Shown here one piece after another: positions 1 to 7,448 of a DNA stretch of 41,009 nt. This stretch comes from JBFMCC01 sp037445635 (GTDB taxonomy: Bacteria > Chloroflexota > Anaerolineae > Anaerolineales > Villigracilaceae). The notes beneath the pieces were generated by a model, which searched no databases, had not been told where the DNA came from, and saw only the letters and a program-made list of their open reading frames with translations. The first letter of the stretch is position 1, and each line of letters opens with the position of its first letter. Both the position numbers and the translations under genes were made by a program. The stretch spans positions 1 through 41,009 of the forward strand of contig JBBIKC010000033.1 in NCBI GenBank assembly GCA_037445635.1. The letters run 5' to 3'.

Positions 1-445
1 ACAGCGCGTAATTCCTGTACGCGGCGCGCACGCTGGGATTGGCGAAACTGGCCTCCCAGCCCGCGGGCAGGCCCGCAAACTCGCGTCGGTTGAGACCGTT
101 GAGCGCGTCAAGGACGAAGATATATTCGAGGCCGTTCTGCCGCGCCAGTTTGACCTGGTTGGTGAGGTCGGTGCGCGTCTGCGATTCGCTCTCTGTGCCG
201 TGCTCGAAATCTTCCCAGGCGGTGTTCTGCTGGATGAGCACGAAGTCGGCGTGATTGCTGAAATCCTTGTATAGTTTCAGGATGCTTTCGAGTGTCGCCT
301 CGGGCGGCGAGGGGAAGAATCCATACACAGTGCGCCCCGAATCGAAGATGGAACTTTCGGGCGTGGGAAACGGCGTGGACGCGCCGCCCTCGCAGGCGAG
401 AGTCGAAAATGCGAGAACCAGCAAGACAAGGAATATTCTTTTCAT
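1..445 (-). CDS. Lipoprotein of unknown function, 3' end beyond the window edge
   Basis: The frame opens with ATG at 445 and stays open to the left edge, so only the first 148 residues are visible. Residues 1-18 form a lipoprotein signal peptide (MKRIFLVLL..., lipobox STLAC, Cys18), followed by a short Ser/Thr/Pro linker. The mature part begins with YGFFPSPPEAT and alternates predicted helices and strands (ADFVLIQQN, LEYIFVLDAL), which recalls the first units of a TIM-barrel glycosidase-like lipoprotein; that is only an impression. Its ATG overlaps the TGA of the upstream lipoprotein gene by 4 bp (ATGA), so it is the last visible gene of the sigma/anti-sigma operon and probably translationally coupled. 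Function is not recognised. Confidence 0.8.
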   Translation of the reverse strand, partial: MKRIFLVLLVLAFSTLACEGGASTPFPTPESSIFDSGRTVYGFFPSPPEATLESILKLYKDFSNHADFVLIQQNTAWEDFEHGTESESQTRTDLTNQVKLARQNGLEYIFVLDALNGLNRREFAGLPAGWEASFANPSVRAAYRNYAL

Positions 446-1401
446 TGGGGCGTCCTGTATGCGATGTAAATATCGGCTTCGAGCATGACGTTGTCTTTGT
501 AAAAGTGATGCGTGAAGTAGACGTTTCCTGCGTTGTCGAGCGAGGCTTCACCCGCGAAGGGACCAAACATCTTCTGCGGTTCGCTCCATTGACCGTTCAC
601 CTTCCTCGAGCGCCACAATTCGGGCGCGCCGACGGAGCGCGTGAACCACAGTTCCGAGCCGTCCTGTGTGATGAAAGGCCAGCCCTCGGAATAAGTCGAA
701 TTGACGATTCGAAGATTGACGGGTTCCTGCCATTCGCCGTTCACGTTTTGCGAAACCCAGATATCGAGTCCGCCCAGCCCGCCAGCGCGAGGTGAATGGA
801 AATACAATTCCCTGCCGTCGGCGGTGATGTGCAGTTCGCCTACTTCGTATTCGGCGTTGAAGTCCGCGTTCTGCCAATTCTGCCACTTCCCGTTTTCGAA
901 CTGCGCGGTGAACCAGTGGAGGCCGTCGTAACCCTCGCGCGCCGAGCAGAACCACATCGTGTTGCCGAGGACGAATTCGCATCCGTCGAGCGCAAGTTTG
1001 CCCGCGTCCTGCAAGACCACGCGTTCGGCTCCGCTCCAAACGCCGTCCGTTTGATGGAAGACGTAGATGCCCGTCACGCCGTCGAACAACTGCTTTTCAA
1101 CGGGGATGGCCGGGGAGGGGGTGAACCAGATGTAGATCGTCTTTCCATCGGGCATGACGAAGGCCGAGTCCTCCGCTCCTCGCGTATTGAGAGGGGCGGG
1201 CAATGGGACAGGATCTATGTATTCGTCCGTCTCCGACTTGACGGGGTATGCGTCCGTCTCAGGCGTGATCTTGACCGCGTCGGCGGGGATGACCGACAGG
1301 CGATCCACAGGAGTGGGGACGGCGGCGGGCGTGGACGATCCGCAGGCGGCTGTAGAAAGCAAAAGAGCAAATAAGCAAATGAGCAAACGAAGATGTTTCA
1401 T
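442..1401 (-). CDS. PD40/TolB-like beta-propeller lipoprotein
   Basis: This 319-residue protein is exported and lipid-anchored: the signal peptide runs MKHLRLLICLF... to lipobox STAAC with Cys20, and a Pro/Thr linker follows. The rest contains repeats of the PD40 (WD40-like beta propeller) type, for example ITADGRELYFHSPRAGG, ITQDGSELWFTRS and NAGNVYFTHHF, each a DG-x-x-(L/I)-(Y/W)-F strand pair. Such propellers usually serve as binding or scaffold domains; no enzyme motif is seen. The start at 1401 was chosen over longer frames because it gives a perfect signal peptide and overlaps the anti-sigma gene stop by 4 bp. Its place in a sigma/anti-sigma operon suggests an envelope-stress or surface-sensing role, which is inference. 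Confidence 0.8.
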   Translation of the reverse strand: MKHLRLLICLFALLLSTAACGSSTPAAVPTPVDRLSVIPADAVKITPETDAYPVKSETDEYIDPVPLPAPLNTRGAEDSAFVMPDGKTIYIWFTPSPAIPVEKQLFDGVTGIYVFHQTDGVWSGAERVVLQDAGKLALDGCEFVLGNTMWFCSAREGYDGLHWFTAQFENGKWQNWQNADFNAEYEVGELHITADGRELYFHSPRAGGLGGLDIWVSQNVNGEWQEPVNLRIVNSTYSEGWPFITQDGSELWFTRSVGAPELWRSRKVNGQWSEPQKMFGPFAGEASLDNAGNVYFTHHFYKDNVMLEADIYIAYRTPQ

Positions 1402-1922
1402 TTCCGCGTCCTCAGGCCGTCCCCGCGCAACAGGCTGAAGTTGCCCACCAGCCAGAGCAGCGCAGCGGAGGCGAGCAGGAGAGTCAAGTTGAATGAGGAG
1501 AATTCGACGCCGAAAGACGGCAATTGAAGGTCGGCGAGCGCGAAATTGAAGGAAGGCAGAATGAAGGTTGGAACTTGTAGAATGGAAAGCCAACTTGTTA
1601 CTTGAGGCAGAAGTGCATCCGCTGAAAACCCAAACTCGCGCGCTTGAAATGCCAGGAGGGCCGCGGCCAGCGCGGACTGGATCGCAAGCGTCCATGACCA
1701 GGCGCGGGCGCGTCGTTTCTCTGGCAGGCGCGCCAGCACCGACGCGGTCAGGTCGCGGCGCAGAGGCTGTTCGGGCAACGCCTCCAGTGCGGTGAAGACG
1801 GCCTGCAACTCGGCGAAACGGGCGCGGCACTCGTCGCACGCGTCGAGGTGGCGGCGCGCGGCTTCGCCGGCGCGGTCGTCCAGGATTTCGTTGAGTTGTT
1901 CATCGCTCAGGTGTACGGTCAT
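1398..1922 (-). CDS. Zinc-finger anti-sigma factor (RsiW-like)
   Basis: This 174-residue protein has the anti-sigma zinc-finger signature HxxxCxxC near the N-terminus (His25, Cys29, Cys32 in RRHLDACDECRARF), which in this family binds the cognate ECF sigma factor in the cytoplasm. Two hydrophobic segments, about residues 73-92 and 146-164, can span the membrane. The stretch between them is rich in Leu, Pro and Phe and would lie outside. The gene overlaps the upstream sigma factor gene by 23 bp and the downstream lipoprotein gene by 4 bp, so all are co-transcribed. Release of the sigma factor would normally follow a signal across the membrane; the inducing signal cannot be read from the sequence. 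Confidence 0.88.
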   Translation of the reverse strand: MTVHLSDEQLNEILDDRAGEAARRHLDACDECRARFAELQAVFTALEALPEQPLRRDLTASVLARLPEKRRARAWSWTLAIQSALAAALLAFQAREFGFSADALLPQVTSWLSILQVPTFILPSFNFALADLQLPSFGVEFSSFNLTLLLASAALLWLVGNFSLLRGDGLRTRK

Positions 1923-2463
1923 GGCGTAAATCCTTAAGTCGTTCGGCGAGTGCCTTGCGGGCGCGAAACAGGTCGCTTTTCACGTCGCTCAACGGGCGGT
2001 TCAACGTTTCGGCGATCTCTTCGTAGCTCAGTTCCTGAAAGTGACGCAATTCGATGACGGCGCGCTGGCGCGGCGGCAGTTTCAACATTTCGGATCGGAT
2101 GCGCTGACCGAGTTCGCGATTAACGGTCTGCGCTTCGGGGCCGGGACCCGGTTCGGGCGCGGCGACCAGGTCCTCGTCCAGGCTGGAGGCGGGTTTGCGC
2201 GTCTCGAGGCGGTTGAGGCACACGTTGACGGCGATGCGTCTCAGCCATGGGCCAAGCGGACGGCCGGGATCGAATCTGTCAAAGAACTGGTAGGCGCGAA
2301 GGAAGGTCTCCTGCGCCGCGTCTTCCGCCTCGTGGAGGTCGCCGAGCACGCGCCAGGCGGCGTTGAACACGGCCGACTGGTGGCGGCGGACGATCTCTCC
2401 AAAGGCATGGCGGTCGCCCTGCGCGGCGAGGCGGGCCAGGGCGAGGTCGTCTGCGGAAGACAT
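1900..2463 (-). CDS. ECF-type RNA polymerase sigma factor
   Basis: The 187-residue product has the two-domain layout of group 4 sigma factors. Region 2 is at about residues 8-75 (HAFGEIVRRHQSAVFNAAWR, EDAAQETFLRAYQ, RRIAVNVCLNRLE) and region 4 at about 122-175 (LPPRQRAVIELRHFQELSYEE, helix-turn-helix ending SDVKSDLFRARKAL). An acidic and proline-rich linker (AAPEPGPGPE) separates them. It would direct RNA polymerase to a small regulon and be held inactive by the zinc-finger anti-sigma factor encoded directly downstream. No Shine-Dalgarno sequence is visible; the upstream bases read TACTAAAT, seven bases, ATG. Self-regulation is usual for such pairs but is not proven here. Confidence 0.92.
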   Translation of the reverse strand: MSSADDLALARLAAQGDRHAFGEIVRRHQSAVFNAAWRVLGDLHEAEDAAQETFLRAYQFFDRFDPGRPLGPWLRRIAVNVCLNRLETRKPASSLDEDLVAAPEPGPGPEAQTVNRELGQRIRSEMLKLPPRQRAVIELRHFQELSYEEIAETLNRPLSDVKSDLFRARKALAERLKDLRHDRTPER

Positions 2464-2514
2464 TTCTACGATTTAGTACAGAGGTGGGGTGCGAAAAGTT
2501 GCAGCTGGATAATC

Positions 2515-2835
2515 TTAGCCGCCGCGCGAAACGGCGGAGAGGAAAAAGAAGAACAGGCACGCGCCGAGCAGGCCGAGCGCCAATCCCGCGATGGCTGTGG
2601 AGCGCGTGCGATTGGCCCCGAATAATCCCGCCGCGCCGAGGATGGCGGCCAGGATTCCAAGAAATGCGCTCGCGCCGCCGCAGACGAAGAGCGGCGTGCC
2701 GGCTAGCCTGATCCAGCCTTGTCCAATGCCTGTCAGCGCGCACAGGCCAATGCCGAAGACCAATGCGGCCGAAGCGATGCCCAGCGCGAGGCTGGCATTG
2801 CCCAGAGTATTCGGTTGTTGTGGCGTGTTACTCAT
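2515..2835 (-). CDS. Small multi-spanning membrane protein (DUF4190-like)
   Basis: This 106-residue protein starts MSNTPQQPNTLGNASLALGI and contains three long hydrophobic stretches rich in Gly, Ala and Leu (about residues 14-40, 48-72 and 80-102). The LGIASAALVFG and GLALGLLGA pattern resembles the small DUF4190-type membrane proteins of unknown function. The start at 2835 is set by a strong AAGGAGG ribosome site 5 bases upstream; the open frame runs further 5' but has no better start. It lies 26 bp downstream of the 409-residue membrane protein gene and is probably in the same transcript. A role cannot be assigned. Confidence 0.7.
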   Translation of the reverse strand: MSNTPQQPNTLGNASLALGIASAALVFGIGLCALTGIGQGWIRLAGTPLFVCGGASAFLGILAAILGAAGLFGANRTRSTAIAGLALGLLGACLFFFFLSAVSRGG

Positions 2836-2861
2836 TCGAGCCTCCTTGGCGATTGGGATCA

Positions 2862-4091
2862 TCAGGCTTTGGCGGGCTTGTCTTTGAAATAATAATGCGC
2901 GGCGGCAACCGTCCCTATCCCAATCAGGAACAACACAAGAGATTGAATGAGGATGGGTGTGGCGATTCCGGAGACGATTTCCGCGCTCACGTCGCGGGCC
3001 AGGTCTGTGATGACCGCAGGCATGCGGCGCGGGAATCGTTCCAGGATGAAATTGTCGAACGCCCACTGGTAAAGCGGCGAGACCGATGCGGCTGGTATCA
3101 GCCCAAGCAGTCCGGCGATGAGCATGGGGATGCCCCACCAGCGAAGCCAGCCTTTGAGGCTTCCCACTGCAAATATGGCGATGAGCACAAGGAAGAGGAG
3201 CGGGATGAACGGGCTGAGGCGCATAAAGAAGCGCACGGTTTTCAGGCCGCCCAGGGGATCTTCCGCGCCGGGCGGAGGGGCGGAGATCAGCGTCGCTTCT
3301 TCGGGTATCCCGGCCGCAACAAGATCGAGCTGCGTTTCAATCATCGGCTGAATGACCGCGAGCAACTCCTCCGACGGTTTGCACATGACGATCTCGATCT
3401 CGCCGCTCACGACCGACAGTGTCATGTTTGCGATCTGTTCGAGGGTGCACGGCGGCTGGGCGTTCAGCAGGGTCATTGCGGCCTGCACGCCGGCTGGTCC
3501 CGCCATGCGCTCTTTGAGCGCAAGGAGGGAGACCGTGGCGGCATTCGTCTCACCGTCCAGGTAATCGAAGACGCTGGCGAGGCCCTGCTCGGTCATGGCT
3601 TTCAAGTCTTCTGGCGGGAGCAGAACCGAAATGAGCATCTCCCAGTCCGCCGCGTCCAGATTCACGATGTAGACGGGCGGACCGCCTTCGGGCTGATTCA
3701 CAGGCTCCACATATTGGTCAATGCAGGGCTGGGCGCGTTGCAGTTCGTCTGCGGTGGGAGTCCGCTTGTTGCGGGAGAGCGACTCGTAGGCCTCCTTGCC
3801 CAGCGCGTCTTCAAAACATGCAATCGCTTCGGGCGGGCGGTTTTCCATCTGGCAGGCGATGGGATTGGTTTCGCACGGATGGAGGCCGGCAGAATTGCTC
3901 AATGTCTCGCCCAGGATGGCAGGCAGGCGCTCGAAGAAGCCCTGCTTTTCCAGCGCGGTCAGATACAGGGCCTCGTTGAATACGCGTCGTTCGACGTTGA
4001 ACAGCAGCAGCGCCAGCACTGCTGTGATCACGAAAAGGATCGCGAACACAACGGCGAAAAATTTCAGGAACCCGTCGAAGAACTCCTTCAT
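2862..4091 (-). CDS. Membrane protein of unknown function with a large extracytoplasmic domain
   Basis: The 409-residue product has one N-terminal membrane segment (about residues 8-30, FFAVVFAILFVITAVLALLLF), an exported domain of roughly 260 residues with several cysteines (HPCETNPIAC, ACFEDAL, QPCIDQY, PPCTLEQ), and three C-terminal membrane segments (about 290-312, 318-340 and 378-402). Paired cysteines outside the membrane could form disulphides. I do not recognise a named family or catalytic motif. The start is preceded by GAGAGGTG. The gene is followed at 26 bp by the small membrane protein gene and preceded at 66 bp by the deaminase gene, all on the same strand, so a shared transcript is plausible. 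Confidence 0.72.
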   Translation of the reverse strand: MKEFFDGFLKFFAVVFAILFVITAVLALLLFNVERRVFNEALYLTALEKQGFFERLPAILGETLSNSAGLHPCETNPIACQMENRPPEAIACFEDALGKEAYESLSRNKRTPTADELQRAQPCIDQYVEPVNQPEGGPPVYIVNLDAADWEMLISVLLPPEDLKAMTEQGLASVFDYLDGETNAATVSLLALKERMAGPAGVQAAMTLLNAQPPCTLEQIANMTLSVVSGEIEIVMCKPSEELLAVIQPMIETQLDLVAAGIPEEATLISAPPPGAEDPLGGLKTVRFFMRLSPFIPLLFLVLIAIFAVGSLKGWLRWWGIPMLIAGLLGLIPAASVSPLYQWAFDNFILERFPRRMPAVITDLARDVSAEIVSGIATPILIQSLVLFLIGIGTVAAAHYYFKDKPAKA

Positions 4092-4157
4092 GGCGGCACC
4101 TCTCTATGAAAAACCCGTCGCTTGCTTTCGGCCAGAAGCGGCCCCGTTGGAAAGAAT

Positions 4158-6137
4158 TTAACTTGCCTGCACCAGTTCGATGTAATCCTCGGTGACCGTA
4201 TCGCTGACCGACGCGCCCAGCAGGCTCAGCAGTTCATTCACCAACTCTGCTTTATGTTCGGCATCCTTGCGGCTCCACGTGCGGCTCTTGACCTCCAGGA
4301 AGTAGCCAAGTTCGGGCTTTTGTACGGCGTCCAGATTGACGAAGAATTCCGTATCCTTGTACTTGATCAACCAGCGCAGGCGGTCCTTTTGTAGTTCCAC
4401 CTCGCGCTTCGGCTTGAAGTATTCGCGGTAGAAGCGCGGGGTCTGCGCGGCGGGCGCGAGGAAGCGGCTGCGCGAGAGCAGGACTTCGTGCTCGAACGCG
4501 CCCTCGCGTTTCTGACCCACCAGTGTCAGGCGCGGACGCACGCCGGTGACGTTGCCCCCCTCGTCGAGAAACTCGTCCTCGCGATAGCGCAGGCGTCCCT
4601 GGGACGGATCGTCGAAGAAGAAGTAGGTGTCGTGTTGCTGATAATGCCGCAGGCGGACGATCTCGATGGACGGATCCCCGAGCCCTTTCTGGACACTGGC
4701 CGGGTCCGCCAGCCTGACCTTGACCTGCACCTCGAACGATTCCTGCTCGCTCGACCCGCCCAGCGCGATCAGTTTGGAGAGCACGGACTGCTCACGCTCG
4801 ATCAGGAACGCGTCTATCTTTTTGGCGATCTCGCGCGCCTGGGTCAATAATTCCTCTTCGTTCAACGTCAGCAGTTTATGGTCGCGCATCAGCCACCTGC
4901 CGTTGACCATCACGTCGCTCACGTCCGTGGATTTGGCCGCGTACACGATCTGGGCGTAGGCGTTGTGGGGATCGCGCTGGAAGCGCGGGGCGTTGTGCGC
5001 AGGGCTGATGTCCACCATGATCAGGTCGGCGCGCTTGCCCGTTTCCACGGAACCGGTCAGGTTTCCGAGATGAAGCGCCCGCGCGCCCAGGCGCGTCGCC
5101 ATGGCCAGCGCGGTCTGGGCGGGGACGGCGGTCGGATCGTTGGCGACAGTCTTGGCGACGAAAGAGGCGAGGCGCACCTCCTCGAACATGTCCAGGTCGT
5201 TGTTGGAGGCGGGACCGTCGGTGCCGATGCCCACGTTGAGTCCCGCGTCCAGCATCTTCTGTACGGGCGCAAGTCCCGAGGCCAGTTTCAGGTTGGAGGA
5301 TGGATTGTGCGAAACGCCCGCGCCGTGATTCTTCAGTGTATAAATTTCGCCTGGGTCAATATGCACGCAATGAGCGGCGATGACCTTGGCCTCGAACAGG
5401 CCCTGCTTCTTGACATAAGGCACGACGGGCATGTTGTGTTCGCGGCGCATGTTGTCCACTTCGAGCGCGGTCTCGGAGATGTGAATGTGCAGAGGCACAT
5501 CGAACTCTTTGGCGAGCAGGGCGGTCTCGCGCAGGATTTCGGCCGTGGTGGTGTAGGGCGCGTGCGGCGCGACCGAGGGAACGATGAGCGGATGACCTTT
5601 CCACTTCTTGATGAATTCGCGCGCACGCGCGAACGAGTCTTCGTAGGCGGGCGCGTCCGGCGCGGGATACTTCATCACGGTCTGCCCGCAGACGGCGCGC
5701 ATCCCCGCGTCGGCGGCGGCCTGCGCCACATCGTCCTCGAAATAATACATGTCGTTGAAGGTGGTCACCCCGCTGCGGATCTGTTCGGCGCAGGCCAGCA
5801 GTGTGCCGATGCGGACGAACTCGGGCGAGACGAACTCGCGCTCGACCGGCATCATGTAGCCCATCAGCCACACATCCAGGCGCAGGTCGTCGGCCAGGCC
5901 GCGCAGGAGGGTCATGGGCACGTGCGTGTGCGCGTTGACCAGCCCGGGCATGAGCACCTTGCCGCCGCAGTCCAGGGTCTCTTTTGCCGTATATTCTTTT
6001 TTGATTTCGGCTTCGGGTCCTACGGCGGCGATGCTGTCGCCTTTTACGGCCACCGCGCCGGGATAGTGTTGTGTCAATTTCTCATCCATCGTCAGCACGA
6101 GGGCGTTGACGAACAGGACATCAACGGATTGGGTCAT
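4158..6137 (-). CDS. mtaD: MtaD-like amidohydrolase (SAH/MTA deaminase type) fused to a CYTH domain
   Basis: Residues 1-450 form a metal-dependent amidohydrolase of the 5-methylthioadenosine/S-adenosylhomocysteine deaminase (SsnA/TrzN/AtzA-related) family. Visible are the metal-binding HTH at 70-72 in NAHTHVPMTLLRG, HIHISE at 217-222, AAHCVH at 254-259, and GTDG with Asp307. These would deaminate an adenosine-type substrate in the cytoplasm. Residues about 465-655 are an unexpected extra domain that reads as CYTH (triphosphate tunnel metalloenzyme/class IV adenylyl cyclase): FEVQVKVR at 468-475 in place of ExExK, HDTYF at 502-506, RLRYRE, a strand with VNLDAV around Asp603, and LGYFLEVKSR at 610-619. 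The family is normally about 430-450 residues, so the 200-residue tail is the oddity. The start has an AAGGAG site and faces a divergent promoter region. Substrate assignment within the family is uncertain. Confidence 0.85.
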   Translation of the reverse strand: MTQSVDVLFVNALVLTMDEKLTQHYPGAVAVKGDSIAAVGPEAEIKKEYTAKETLDCGGKVLMPGLVNAHTHVPMTLLRGLADDLRLDVWLMGYMMPVEREFVSPEFVRIGTLLACAEQIRSGVTTFNDMYYFEDDVAQAAADAGMRAVCGQTVMKYPAPDAPAYEDSFARAREFIKKWKGHPLIVPSVAPHAPYTTTAEILRETALLAKEFDVPLHIHISETALEVDNMRREHNMPVVPYVKKQGLFEAKVIAAHCVHIDPGEIYTLKNHGAGVSHNPSSNLKLASGLAPVQKMLDAGLNVGIGTDGPASNNDLDMFEEVRLASFVAKTVANDPTAVPAQTALAMATRLGARALHLGNLTGSVETGKRADLIMVDISPAHNAPRFQRDPHNAYAQIVYAAKSTDVSDVMVNGRWLMRDHKLLTLNEEELLTQAREIAKKIDAFLIEREQSVLSKLIALGGSSEQESFEVQVKVRLADPASVQKGLGDPSIEIVRLRHYQQHDTYFFFDDPSQGRLRYREDEFLDEGGNVTGVRPRLTLVGQKREGAFEHEVLLSRSRFLAPAAQTPRFYREYFKPKREVELQKDRLRWLIKYKDTEFFVNLDAVQKPELGYFLEVKSRTWSRKDAEHKAELVNELLSLLGASVSDTVTEDYIELVQAS

Positions 6138-6162
6138 TCAGTCTCCTTGCTCGCTTTATAAA

Positions 6163-6187
6163 CTTCCGAAGCGCGCGGCTTCGGAAG
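6163..6187. repeat. 10-bp perfect inverted repeat between divergent genes
   Basis: Arms CTTCCGAAGC (6163-6172) and GCTTCGGAAG (6178-6187) are perfectly complementary around a 5-base GC loop. It sits in the 108-bp gap between the mtaD-like gene and the CoA-transferase gene, just upstream of the latter's -35 box. It could be an operator shared by both divergent genes, or a dispersed palindrome; it is not followed by a T-run in either direction. Confidence 0.6.
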
Positions 6188-6192
6188 GCAGA

Positions 6193-6221
6193 TTGACCGG
6201 GCAAACGGTTCTCTTTATACT
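6193..6221 (+). promoter_or_regulatory. Sigma-70-like promoter of the CoA-transferase gene
   Basis: TTGACC (6193-6198), a 17-bp spacer, and TATACT (6216-6221) closely match the housekeeping consensus. Predicted transcription start is near 6228, about 18 bases before the GTG start at 6246. The AGAGGAGG ribosome site lies between. Confidence 0.7.
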
Positions 6222-6245
6222 ACCACAAAAACCAGAGGAGGCCGT

Positions 6246-7436
6246 GTGTCGAACAGTCTATTACAGGGCATCCGCGTGCTCGATCTCTCGCGCGTGCTGG
6301 CAGGCCCGTATTGCACCATGTTGCTCGGCGATTACGGCGCGGACGTGATCAAGGTCGAGGCGCCGGGGCGCGGCGACGATACGCGCCAATGGGGTCCGCC
6401 GTGGGCGGGCGGCGAGAGCGCGTATTATCTTTCGGTCAATCGCAACAAACGCAGCGTCACCCTCAATTTGAAACACGACGACGGCCTCGCGGTCATTCGG
6501 CGGCTCCTGGAAGAGTCGGACGTGCTGGTCGAAAACTTCGAGGCGGGCGGCATGGCCCGCTTCGGGCTGGACTTCGAGCGGGCGCAGGCCATCAACCCGC
6601 GCCTCGTCTATTGCAGCATCACCGGCTACGGGCAGGACGGCCCGTACCGCGACCGCCCGGGCTACGACTTCGTCATTCAGGCCGAGGGCGGAATCATGTC
6701 TGTAACAGGCGAGCCTGATGGCCAGCCGATGAAGGTGGGCGTCGCCATTGCAGACATTATGGCGGGGATGTTCGCCTGCACTGCCATCCTTGCCGCCCTG
6801 CATCATCGCGAAACGACCGGCAAAGGCCAGTTCATTGATATATCGTTATTCGACAGTCAATTGGGGTGGCTGGCGAATGTGGCGCAAAATTACCTGGTCA
6901 GCCGCGGGACGCCGAAGCGATACGGAAACGCCCACGCGAACATCGTCCCGTATCAGGCGTTCGCCACAAAGGACGGCTGGATCGCCGTCGGCGTCGGCAA
7001 CGACGCGCAGTTTCGCCGCTTTTGCGAGACGGCGGGCTGTGATGAGATTTGGGCGGAGACGCGCTTTCAAACCAACCCGGGCCGCGTGCAATACCGCGTC
7101 GAATTGATTGCCCGCCTGGAAGCAGTCTTCCGTCAGCGCGGGAGCGAGGAGTGGCTTGGGTTGCTGGAGCAGGCCAAAGTCCCGCACGCGCCGATCAATT
7201 CGATTCCCCGGGCGCTGGCACATCCTCAAACGAAAGCGCGCGGCATGGTCCAGTCCGTGCCGCATCCGACGGCGGGAGAGATTCAACTGGTCGGCCCGGT
7301 GGCAAAGTTTTCAACGTCGCCGGCGCGCATCCAGCGGCATCCGCCCCTGCTGGGCGAACACACGCAGGAGGTGTTGCGTTCATTGGGATATGATGACGTT
7401 GAAATAGACAGGCTCAGGCGCGGAGGCGCGATTTGA
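6246..7436 (+). CDS. CoA-transferase family III (CaiB/BaiF) protein
   Basis: The 396-residue protein has the family III CoA-transferase signature from the N-terminus: GIRVLDLSRVLAGP, LGDYGADVIKVE, VNRNKRSVTLNLK, DVLVENF and ITGYGQDGPY. The family's catalytic aspartate, which forms a CoA-linked acyl anhydride, is expected at Asp170 in VAIADIMAGM. It would move CoA between carboxylic acids in the cytoplasm; the acid cannot be told from sequence (formyl, carnitine, bile-acid and mesaconyl types look alike). The start codon is GTG, chosen because of the AGAGGAGG site and a near-consensus promoter just upstream. It is the only plus-strand gene in the first 19 kb and converges on the M14 peptidase gene with a 12-bp gap. 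Confidence 0.9.
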   Translation: MSNSLLQGIRVLDLSRVLAGPYCTMLLGDYGADVIKVEAPGRGDDTRQWGPPWAGGESAYYLSVNRNKRSVTLNLKHDDGLAVIRRLLEESDVLVENFEAGGMARFGLDFERAQAINPRLVYCSITGYGQDGPYRDRPGYDFVIQAEGGIMSVTGEPDGQPMKVGVAIADIMAGMFACTAILAALHHRETTGKGQFIDISLFDSQLGWLANVAQNYLVSRGTPKRYGNAHANIVPYQAFATKDGWIAVGVGNDAQFRRFCETAGCDEIWAETRFQTNPGRVQYRVELIARLEAVFRQRGSEEWLGLLEQAKVPHAPINSIPRALAHPQTKARGMVQSVPHPTAGEIQLVGPVAKFSTSPARIQRHPPLLGEHTQEVLRSLGYDDVEIDRLRRGGAI

Positions 7437-7448
7437 TTCCGGTGCGGC

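Noticed and set aside
2763..4109. Plus-strand open frame of 448 codons opposite the membrane protein gene
   Set aside because: Its composition (many His, Arg, Gly, Gln) is typical of an antisense shadow of a GC-rich gene; the minus-strand product has clear membrane segments and a ribosome site.
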